Part shown: positions 16,632-22,854 of the stretch, piece by piece | Position numbering within the stretch: position 1 is the stretch's first letter | How the letters are laid out: every line of letters begins with the position of its first letter | Source: Armatimonadota bacterium | GTDB taxonomy: Bacteria > Armatimonadota > HRBIN16 | Direction: 5' to 3' | Length of the DNA stretch: 64,000 nucleotides | NCBI GenBank assembly: GCA_026003195.1 | Contig: BPGU01000001.1 | Location: forward strand, 434,001 to 498,000 | Position numbers and translations under genes: made by a program | The notes under the pieces: model-generated | Databases searched by the model: none | What the model was told of the DNA's origin: nothing | Seen by the model: only the letters and a program-made list of their open reading frames with translations

Positions 16632-19043
16632 TCAAGTTAGTGTGCCTATGTCAACCGCCGATGACGGGAATTGCCTGCGCGTATTGCATCCCACACACTC
16701 CCAGTCCCCTTCGTGGGTCGGCGTGTGCAGCATCGAACACCCGCACACCTCACACCACGCTGCCACACCGTCGCGCAGCGGGATGACTGCAGTACGGTAG
16801 TCAGGGATGCCGTCAGGGATGTCGTCCTCAACCAGGAACTCCATCATGACAGGCTCCTCATCACTCAGAGTGTCTGCTGGGAACTCCATCACAGCTTCAT
16901 CATCGCTAACGTTTTGTACTGGTCGGGCGTTAGCGGCGGGGTCTGGATTGTTACCACCTGCATCCAACTCACTACCATCTACTGTAAACAGTGTAGAAGT
17001 TGTAGAACCTGTAGAAGTTGTAGAACCTGTAGAAGTCGTAGAAGTTGGGGTGTTTTCGGTGTTGGCCACTTCTACAGGTTCTACAGGTTCTACGGTGGGG
17101 TTATAGTAATGCGTTTTTTCGGTGTTGGCTACTTCTACAGGTTCTACAGGTTCTACGGGGTTTATACAGTAATGATTTCCGTCGAAGAGCAGTTCGCCTG
17201 CAGCCTTCATTTTCGCCAGCAGGTTGTACGTTGTGTGGAAGTTCTTCCCCAAGTAATCGGCGATCTGCTTTGCTTTCGCTCTTCCGCCCAGTTCGGTGAT
17301 TGCTTGCAGAATGGCTTTCCGCTCCTCACTCATGCGCACGGTCTTGGCGTCACCCTCTACATACCACTTCCCCGCTGTGAACGTGATTGCCCACTCGCCT
17401 TCGTGCTCAATGTCTCTGCCCGTCACGAACAGCGTGCCACTCATCTCACCACGTGGCTTGCTCAGCGTCAGCACAGCGTCCACCGCGCCGGTTAGTCCTG
17501 TACTGCCACTGACGCGCATGAGAGGGTCTTCGTTGGGTGCTTTGCTCTCATGGTGCACCGCGACCAGCGTCACACCCTCTGCTACCGCGAGGTCTTTCAA
17601 CAGCGCGAAGGCGTCATAGTCGGACTGGTAGACGCCATCGTTGCGCCTGCGTCGGGGCAGGATGCGTGCCACCACGTCCACAAACACCACTTCGGCTTGC
17701 GTCTCCTGAATCAACTGGCGCAACTCGTCAGCACCGCCTCTGTCCAGTGGCGAAAGTTCTGTCACGATGTGGAAGGCGTCGGGGTCGTATGCCGTGCCCA
17801 GCAGTTGGATGCGTCGCTGGAGCCGACGCAGTCCATCTTCCAGAGCACAATACAGCACCCGACGTTTGGGTAGTGGCTCGTCCAGCCCCAGAGCGAAACC
17901 GCCCCCACTGAGCGCACAAGCAATCTGCAGGGCGAACCAGCTCTTGCCCACTTTGGGGCGTCCCACCAGTAAGGTCAGTCCACCTTCCGGCAGGATGTCC
18001 GGCACTAAGTAAGTCAGCGGGTCAAACTCTTTCGCCATCAGTTCGCGCAGACTGATTGTCCGACGCGGTGCTGGCTGGGGCACTGCAGCGTTACCATACT
18101 GCTGGCGCAGAGCTTTCGCAGCTGCATGGAAGTCGCCGCCATGCTCCAGCAGGGTGTATACTGCGAATGGGGAATAAGCGCGTCCTGCCTCAAAGGGTGG
18201 CGCGTTCGTGCTGAACACATACAGCGTGCCCAACTGGGGATGCCACGAAGCACTCACTCCTCGCTCTTTGCCCGGACGGGTCAGGTAGATGTTGCCCTCG
18301 CGCCCATTGCCTGCAACACACCAACCGTGCTTTTGGAGCAGATTCAGCACGTCGGCTTCTGCGTTGAACCTGTCGCCTACGCGCTGTGCTTCACCCGTCA
18401 CGCGCAGGGGTTCAGGGGGTTTGCGGTCCAGGCTGTGGGCGATGCACAGCAGGTCTTCTACCTGCTCACTGCTCAGCAGGGGTGCATCGGTCAGGTCGTG
18501 GCGAACCATGCGGTAAGGCTTGCCTGCAGGATGAACCTGTGCCGGCGACGGTGGCACGATGGCATACGCACCTTCACCGCGAATCTCAACCAGGGTGTTG
18601 CCCGCTTCATCTCGTGCCAGCACTTGCGTTGGCAGTGGCTCTGGGGTGCGGAAGTATAAGTGCTTGCCACCGCTCGGTGTCTCCGCGCATGGCAGCCGTT
18701 CCAGCAGTTCAGGGTCATGCTCCCGCAGCAGTTCGGCGAACGCGCTCCACGCGCTGGGGTCGTCAAAGTCCATCACCGCCAGATTGCTGGACACCTTGCC
18801 TGCCACCACAGCGACACCCAGCACATGCCCGTTGCCAAACCACTGGCGCAGGTCGGCTTCGGTGGGCAGTTCGCCCTGGTAACGCTTCCAGCTGGAAACC
18901 GCCGGTGCTTTGCTGCCGTCAGCGCGGATGGGCAGGATGCTCAAGCCAGCCCGCTGGTAGCGGAGCGCGGTAGAAAGAAGTTCATTGCTTGCCCACGCCG
19001 TCGTCTGCTCGGGGGGGACGCTGGACGGGTTAACGGTTTTCAT
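16632..19043 (-). CDS. Primase-polymerase / RecA-like helicase fusion with a C-terminal zinc finger (element replicase)
   Basis: An 803-residue replication protein. The N-terminal third is a bifunctional primase-polymerase domain (AEP fold) with the acidic motif VMDFDD (about residues 90-95) and SGGKHLYFR (about 125-133). The centre is a RepA/AAA_25-type ATPase with Walker A GRPKVGKSW (about 358-366), Walker B VVFVDVV, and AVHHESKAP. A winged-helix-like segment, a Thr/Ser/Val/Glu/Pro repeat linker (about 629-683) and a CxxC...CxxC zinc finger near residues 761-785 follow. The ATG at 19043 overlaps the HTH gene's end by 14 bases; a GGAGG lies upstream. The protein would prime and unwind the element's DNA, as pri-rep proteins do in phage satellites and plasmids. 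Confidence 0.9.
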   Translation of the reverse strand: MKTVNPSSVPPEQTTAWASNELLSTALRYQRAGLSILPIRADGSKAPAVSSWKRYQGELPTEADLRQWFGNGHVLGVAVVAGKVSSNLAVMDFDDPSAWSAFAELLREHDPELLERLPCAETPSGGKHLYFRTPEPLPTQVLARDEAGNTLVEIRGEGAYAIVPPSPAQVHPAGKPYRMVRHDLTDAPLLSSEQVEDLLCIAHSLDRKPPEPLRVTGEAQRVGDRFNAEADVLNLLQKHGWCVAGNGREGNIYLTRPGKERGVSASWHPQLGTLYVFSTNAPPFEAGRAYSPFAVYTLLEHGGDFHAAAKALRQQYGNAAVPQPAPRRTISLRELMAKEFDPLTYLVPDILPEGGLTLLVGRPKVGKSWFALQIACALSGGGFALGLDEPLPKRRVLYCALEDGLRRLQRRIQLLGTAYDPDAFHIVTELSPLDRGGADELRQLIQETQAEVVFVDVVARILPRRRRNDGVYQSDYDAFALLKDLAVAEGVTLVAVHHESKAPNEDPLMRVSGSTGLTGAVDAVLTLSKPRGEMSGTLFVTGRDIEHEGEWAITFTAGKWYVEGDAKTVRMSEERKAILQAITELGGRAKAKQIADYLGKNFHTTYNLLAKMKAAGELLFDGNHYCINPVEPVEPVEVANTEKTHYYNPTVEPVEPVEVANTENTPTSTTSTGSTTSTGSTTSTLFTVDGSELDAGGNNPDPAANARPVQNVSDDEAVMEFPADTLSDEEPVMMEFLVEDDIPDGIPDYRTAVIPLRDGVAAWCEVCGCSMLHTPTHEGDWECVGCNTRRQFPSSAVDIGTLT
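16993..17046. repeat. Six tandem 9-bp repeats GTAGAANNY
   Basis: Six contiguous units (GTAGAAGTT, GTAGAACCT, GTAGAAGTT, GTAGAACCT, GTAGAAGTC, GTAGAAGTT) lie inside the replicase gene. Three inverted units follow at 17067-17093 and three more at 17130-17156. The two inverted blocks are part of a larger direct repeat of about 60 bp (17053-17112 and 17115-17174). Confidence 0.85.
17053..17174. repeat. Tandem duplication of a ~60-bp unit in the replicase gene
   Basis: Two near-identical copies each contain TTTTCGGTGTTGGC, three inverted 9-bp units and a GGGGTT...AGTAATG end. In the protein this gives two copies of PVEPVEVANTE. Confidence 0.8.
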
Positions 19044-19227
19044 GTTGGCGCCCCACCTCCACCGATTGCATAGCCTCAAACCACCGCTCAAAAGCCAGGC
19101 GTGGGACGCGACGGCGTCCGCCCAAATAGACGCTGGGCAGTTCTCCAGAGTTGAGCAGCTTCCTTGCAGTTGCCTCGCACACACCGAGTGCCCGCGCAAC
19201 GTCACGAAGATTGAGAAAATCTCGCAT
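19030..19227 (-). CDS. Excisionase-like helix-turn-helix protein
   Basis: A 65-residue MerR/HTH_17-type protein. DVARALGVCEATARKLLNSG forms the recognition part, followed by a wing with the typical GGRRRVPRLAFERWF. Such proteins serve as excisionases (Xis) or AlpA-type activators in integrative elements. The ATG at 19227 has a strong AGGAGGTG site 7-13 bases upstream. The gene overlaps the replicase start by 14 bases, so the two are co-expressed. The upstream AT-rich region with an inverted repeat (19304-19333) is a likely operator. Confidence 0.85.
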   Translation of the reverse strand: MRDFLNLRDVARALGVCEATARKLLNSGELPSVYLGGRRRVPRLAFERWFEAMQSVEVGRQHENR

Positions 19228-19303
19228 GGTTTCACCTCCTATGAGGTGCACCACTGTGTTGGGGGAAAGGACGCAGGAGAGAAGCGTTCCAGATGTAAAA
19301 TCG

Positions 19304-19333
19304 GTATATTGATTTTATATGCAATCAGTATAT
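19304..19333. promoter_or_regulatory. AT-rich inverted repeat, possible operator
   Basis: GTATATTGATT and AATCAGTATAT form an 11-bp inverted repeat with two mismatches around an 8-base centre, just upstream of the xis-like/replicase operon. Confidence 0.4.
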
Positions 19334-19362
19334 TGTGTTTATATTCAAAACTGTGGTATAAT
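19333..19362 (+). promoter_or_regulatory. Extended -10 promoter of the candidate small RNA
   Basis: TTGTGT (19333-19338), an 18-base spacer and TATAAT (19357-19362). It points rightward, away from the replicase operon and toward no protein-coding start. Confidence 0.45.
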
Positions 19363-19374
19363 CAAGTTACGAAG

Positions 19375-19431
19375 AGTTACTGTTGTAACCTCAGGCTACC
19401 GTTCCAACCTGGGGTTACCGTTCTCTCCTGC
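19375..19431. repeat. Three 19-bp iteron-like tandem repeats
   Basis: Units begin at 19375, 19394 and 19413, exactly 19 bases apart, sharing the core G(T/C)TAC(C/T)GTT. They flank an AT-rich stretch (about 19296-19365), the usual layout of an iteron-type replication origin. Confidence 0.55.
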
Positions 19432-19467
19432 GCCTCTGTGCCCCCAACACAGAGGCGCATCTTTCTT
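19430..19467 (+). terminator. Terminator between the sRNA region and integrase
   Basis: A perfect 11-bp stem (GCGCCTCTGTG / CACAGAGGCGC), loop CCCCCAA, then ATCTTTCTT. The T-rich side follows the plus strand, which indicates rightward transcripts; the opposite side is not T-rich. Confidence 0.65.
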
Positions 19468-19516
19468 ACCATAAGTATACCACAAATTAGCGTTCCTGTC
19501 TACCTATTTTGTCTGT

Positions 19517-20443
19517 TCAGTGCATCTTCAGCATTCTCAACGGGCTATGCTGCTGGTGCGCTTGCCGTAAGTCGGTTTCCACCAGTTGCACGTAGTGCTT
19601 GAGCATGGCGAAGTCCCGATGCCCCAGCAGTTCGCGCAGATGCTCCAAACTCATGCCGGAGCGCAGTGAGTAAATGGCGAACGTCCGCCGAAACACGTGA
19701 CACCCCAGATGCTCCTTCAGTCCGGCACGCTTGCCCACGCGCTGGATGGCTTCCTGCACACCGTGCACGGTCAACGGGTTGCCGTCTACACCTACCCACA
19801 GTGGAGATTCAGCGTCCAACCGGTGGGGGCAGCTCTGCACATACTTGCGGATGGCTAACCGTGTCTGTGCGCTCAAGCACACAAGCCGGGTGCGTCGGCT
19901 CTTACCGTTCACCGTGAAGGTCTCCGTCGTGCCGTCCGCAACGGTCATCTGCACCAGTTCGCCCACGCGCAATCCCGTGTCCAGCAGCGTCAGCACCAGA
20001 GCGTGGTCCCGTCGGCGGAGCCAGTCGTTGCCCGCGCACGCTTGCAGGATGCGTCGAATCTCGTCTTCGGTCAGCGGCGGCTTGCAGACCGTGTCGGTCT
20101 TCGGTGCAGACACTTTCCGCATGGGGTCAATGTTCAGCAGTTCGTTGCGCACGAGCCACCGGAAGAAAGCACGCAGTGCTCTGTAGTCGGCGTGCACAGT
20201 GTGCAGGCTGGACACTTGCTGCTGGCGGTGGAGCAAGTACCGGCGCAGCGTGAAGGGGTCAATCTGCTCCAGTGGCATGTTCACGGCGTGCGCAAATCGG
20301 GCGAGTGTGTCCCGGTAGAAGCGCACGGTTCGTGGTCTCAGTCCACGTGCTTGCGCGTCTTCGCAGAACAGTTCCACCGCAGTGTGAAGAGAATACGCGC
20401 TGTTGACAGTGTCGCGAATCTGAAGGTTTGTGCTTGTGTGCAT
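19517..20443 (-). CDS. Tyrosine-recombinase integrase
   Basis: A 308-residue site-specific recombinase. The N-terminal SAM-like core-binding domain (about residues 15-105) includes TVRFYRDTLARFAHAVN. The catalytic domain has the Arg of DTGLRVGELVQM, the HVFRR box (HxxR), the His of LLGHRDF and the nucleophile Tyr in LKHYVQL. All catalytic residues are present, so it is probably active. The ATG at 20443 has AAAGGAG upstream, and longer in-frame extensions would read into the tRNA. It lies next to attR and the tRNA-Arg gene that it would use as target. The candidate arm sites overlap its promoter region, which suggests autoregulation. Confidence 0.95.
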   Translation of the reverse strand: MHTSTNLQIRDTVNSAYSLHTAVELFCEDAQARGLRPRTVRFYRDTLARFAHAVNMPLEQIDPFTLRRYLLHRQQQVSSLHTVHADYRALRAFFRWLVRNELLNIDPMRKVSAPKTDTVCKPPLTEDEIRRILQACAGNDWLRRRDHALVLTLLDTGLRVGELVQMTVADGTTETFTVNGKSRRTRLVCLSAQTRLAIRKYVQSCPHRLDAESPLWVGVDGNPLTVHGVQEAIQRVGKRAGLKEHLGCHVFRRTFAIYSLRSGMSLEHLRELLGHRDFAMLKHYVQLVETDLRQAHQQHSPLRMLKMH

Positions 20444-20466
20444 GGTGTTGTGCTCCTTTCGTGGAA

Positions 20467-20517
20467 CACAACATCTTGTGGTGATTCGGCGGAATCTGGC
20501 GTGTGGGGCACAAGATG
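20467..20517. promoter_or_regulatory. Candidate arm-type sites beside attR
   Basis: CACAACATCTTGTG (20467-20480), whose right half is CACAAGATG inverted, and a direct CACAAGATG (20509-20517) abut the att core. Matching motifs occur near attL at 14555-14563 and 14586-14601. Confidence 0.45.
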
Positions 20518-20571
20518 GCGCGCCCGGAGGGACTCGAACCCCCAACCCTCAGATCCGAAGTCTGATGCTCT
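20516..20571 (-). repeat. attR: 56-bp direct repeat within tRNA-Arg
   Basis: Identical to 14483-14538. It forms the 3' part of the intact tRNA and the right boundary of the element. Confidence 0.93.
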
Positions 20572-20591
20572 ATCCATTGAGCTACGGGCGC
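20516..20591 (-). tRNA. tRNA-Arg (anticodon UCG)
   Basis: A 76-nt cloverleaf. The acceptor stem is GCGCCCG/CGGGCGC and the D arm is GCTC...GAGC. The anticodon stem TCAGA/TCTGA holds loop CTTCGGA (anticodon TCG, reading CGA), and the T arm GGGGG/CCCTC holds loop TTCGAGT. Discriminator G and CCA are encoded. Its 3' 56 bases are the integration site of the element. Confidence 0.97.
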
Positions 20592-20705
20592 GCTCCAAAA
20601 TATATTATCCCACAAAAGCGACCAAATCGCAAGGTACCGCAGGACAGGATTCGGAGCATGGGCGGAGAATCAGAAAAACAGCTAAACTCCAGTGGAGGTG
20701 TGACT

Positions 20706-22667
20706 ATGGGCAACACTGGCCGCTTTCAAGGGCAGTATTTCTCGGGCAAAGGCGATGTGGAGTACTTGCAGCTGCTGGACACTGCACGCCGGATGTTTGA
20801 CCCCGACCCCGAGTTCCAGAATCTGCCGATGCTGTATACCCCGCAATGGAACGGTCTGGTCGAGGGACCCACGTGGAACGCCTGGTGGATACAAAACAGC
20901 TACGGGACCACTTACTGTGCGCTGCCGTTCCTGCTGGAGCCATACATCACTTTCCTGCAGAACGCGCAGGATCTGTGGTTTGACCAGATGGGCGACGGCA
21001 AAACCGTGCGCCCCTTCCAGATGGGAGAGCTTCGTTTGGACTGGATTCCGCCCGACGGTTGCCTGTGTGACGCTGCCGCCCCGGGCTGGTTTGTCGCAAA
21101 ACAGGGGGATGGGCGGGTGGACATCCACGACTGGGGCATGGAGTTCACCGCCGCAGGGCTGTTGATGCAGGCGGAACTGCTGTTGATTAGTCGCAACCCT
21201 GAAGCCATCGACCGCTACCTGCCCAAACTGGAGCGCTGCGCGGAGTTCATCGAAAGCAGGCGAGATCCGAGAAACAACCTTTTCCTCGCAGGACCGGCTG
21301 GGAACTTGCTCGCCCCCAGTTATGCAGGCTGGAAGCGTCCGGACGGCACATACGATATGGCATATCTCGCCGGATTGTCTATCACGACCATCGCTGCGCT
21401 GGACAGGCTTATCGAGTTGGAGAAGCTGGCAGGCAATGCACGCAAGGCACGCCTATACACGGGGCGGCGTGAGCGAGCGCGCAGGGGGCTGGCGCTGCTG
21501 ACCACGGAGGAGGGGTACTTCATCAAATCGCTGGACCCCGACGGCACGAAACACGGTGTGTACGGCGCGCCCAAGCACGGCTACTTCGAAGCCCCGCCCA
21601 ACCACGACGCCATCTGTTTCCGTGTTGTGGACGATGAGCAGGCACAGCGCATCTACGCCAAGATGGCTTCCATCCCCGGCTTGCGCCCGTACGATTTCAT
21701 CCTGCCCAACTACCCATCACTGGACGACATGTATACGGAGCCGGAGGGCTTGTGGGCTTTCGGGACGTGGGTGAACGGTGGGCACTGGTCTACCTGCGAA
21801 GCGCGCATGATTATGGCATACTACCGCCTCGGCAAGTACGAAGACGCTCGTCGTTCCATGAAGCGGTTGCTGGACTTTGCCCGCCGATTTCGTCTGGACA
21901 ACCCGCTGGTGAAGTTTGGAAGCGACGTGTATCAGCCGGGAGAACCCATCAACATCACTTACGACGCCTTTGGTCCCCCTGCCGCGATGGTGCGTGGGCT
22001 GTTCGAGTATCTCTACCGCGCCGACGGGTTGACGTTGATACCGCATATACCGGCTGGTATCACCGAATTGCATCAGCGCTTCCCAGTGCGCCTGGGCAAG
22101 AAGCGTTTATACCTGTCTGCGGTGGGGCAGGGGAGTGTGCACAGGGTGCTGGTCAACGGTAAAGACTGGCAATGGCATGACGAAACGTCGGTGTTTCTGC
22201 CTGAGGGGCATACGCCAGAGGAGGCGACGATACAGGTAGTACTGGGTGATGCAAAGCCCACCCGTGTACCCAAGCCTGCCGTGCCCGTTCCTGCGAAGTC
22301 GGTGCTGAGCGAGTTCGCGAAAGTGTCCGCACCAGCGTCACTGGCGCCGCTCAGGGAAAGGGTATCTACCTTCGCCCGTTTCCTGCAGCGATTAGAGCAG
22401 GCGGGGCTGGCTCAGACATACGAAGGTTCTCATGCCCAGCTGATACTGAGGCAGTGGCTGACGGTGTTGAGACGGGTAGAATTGCAGAGCATGGGCAAGC
22501 TGGCACGACTGCCCGAACCATCACAAACGGCTGCTGATAAGAGCTACGTGGATACCCTCACCAAACTGTGCGACGGTCTGGAGAAGGTGCTGGACGGCTA
22601 CGCGCATTCGCGCCTTGCTGAAAAGCGGCGCCTTGCTGAAATATGGCAGGAAGTGAAAAAGGGGTAG
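20706..22667 (+). CDS. Putative six-hairpin (alpha/alpha-barrel) glycosidase
   Basis: A 653-residue protein, apparently cytosolic (no signal peptide). The aromatic- and Trp-rich N-terminal half (WNGLVEGPTWNAWWIQNSYG), repeated helical hairpins and acidic motifs (DWGMEFTAAG, EGLWAFGTWVNGGHWST, YDAFGPPAAMVRGLFEYLYR) resemble six-hairpin glycosidases. A C-terminal beta region (RLGKKRLYLSAVGQGSVHRV) and a helical tail follow. GGAGG lies 7 bases before ATG 20706; longer upstream extensions cross the tRNA and are rejected. The substrate and GH family are uncertain. It resembles the 27655-29826 gene in fold class only. Confidence 0.7.
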   Translation: MGNTGRFQGQYFSGKGDVEYLQLLDTARRMFDPDPEFQNLPMLYTPQWNGLVEGPTWNAWWIQNSYGTTYCALPFLLEPYITFLQNAQDLWFDQMGDGKTVRPFQMGELRLDWIPPDGCLCDAAAPGWFVAKQGDGRVDIHDWGMEFTAAGLLMQAELLLISRNPEAIDRYLPKLERCAEFIESRRDPRNNLFLAGPAGNLLAPSYAGWKRPDGTYDMAYLAGLSITTIAALDRLIELEKLAGNARKARLYTGRRERARRGLALLTTEEGYFIKSLDPDGTKHGVYGAPKHGYFEAPPNHDAICFRVVDDEQAQRIYAKMASIPGLRPYDFILPNYPSLDDMYTEPEGLWAFGTWVNGGHWSTCEARMIMAYYRLGKYEDARRSMKRLLDFARRFRLDNPLVKFGSDVYQPGEPINITYDAFGPPAAMVRGLFEYLYRADGLTLIPHIPAGITELHQRFPVRLGKKRLYLSAVGQGSVHRVLVNGKDWQWHDETSVFLPEGHTPEEATIQVVLGDAKPTRVPKPAVPVPAKSVLSEFAKVSAPASLAPLRERVSTFARFLQRLEQAGLAQTYEGSHAQLILRQWLTVLRRVELQSMGKLARLPEPSQTAADKSYVDTLTKLCDGLEKVLDGYAHSRLAEKRRLAEIWQEVKKG

Positions 22668-22678
22668 CTGGAGGACGT

Positions 22679-22845
22679 GTCATTGCGAGGCGCCACCATT
22701 GCGCTTTTGTCGTGTGGAACGTTAGCGAAGCATCTCGTGCCACCCCTGTCATACTGAACAGGTTAAAGCCTCTCAGAGATTCTTCGCTTCCCCTCGCAAT
22801 GACAGGTTGCTGCTTTGGCAAACTGTCAGCGTGCCTCGCAATGAC
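22679..22845. repeat. Dispersed palindromic repeat cluster (CATTGCGAGG family)
   Basis: GTCATTGCGAGG at 22679-22690 pairs with CCTCGCAATGAC at 22792-22803, and another copy of the latter is at 22834-22845. Inside, AGCGAAG...CTC and GAGAT...TTCGCT (22724-22736 and 22776-22788) form a further imperfect stem. The block fills the gap between convergent genes and matches the hairpin at 8975-9008. Confidence 0.75.
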
Positions 22846-22854
22846 ACGGTTCGG

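Larger units (their letters stand above)
19369..19468 (+). ncRNA. Candidate ~100-nt small RNA of the element
   Basis: The stretch runs from a consensus TATAAT promoter to a strong terminator hairpin at 19430-19458 and contains no plausible reading frame. It includes three 19-bp imperfect repeats (19375, 19394, 19413). It lies in the only sizeable non-coding gap of the element, between the integrase and xis/replicase genes. It could be a copy-control or regulatory RNA. Alternatively the repeats are protein-binding iterons and the transcription is incidental. Confidence 0.4.
14483..20571. mobile_element. 6.1-kb integrative element in tRNA-Arg(UCG), phage-satellite-like
   Basis: The element is bounded by perfect 56-bp direct repeats of the tRNA-Arg 3' end (14483-14538 and 20516-20571). 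The right copy is part of an intact tRNA gene, and the integrase gene lies directly beside it, the classical layout. Most genes run leftward: tyrosine integrase, excisionase-like HTH protein, primase-polymerase/helicase, SSB-like protein, an unknown, a VRR-NUC nuclease and a small-terminase-like HTH protein. One small gene near attL runs the other way. A 290-bp AT-rich intergenic region carries three 19-bp iterons and a candidate small RNA. No capsid, tail, large terminase, conjugation or transposase genes are present. The architecture resembles phage-inducible islands, but at half their usual size. An integrated plasmid is the main alternative. Confidence 0.88.

Noticed and set aside
16993-17156. 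Possible CRISPR-like array
   Set aside because: Repeats are 9 bp, contiguous and without spacers, and lie inside an intact replicase gene.
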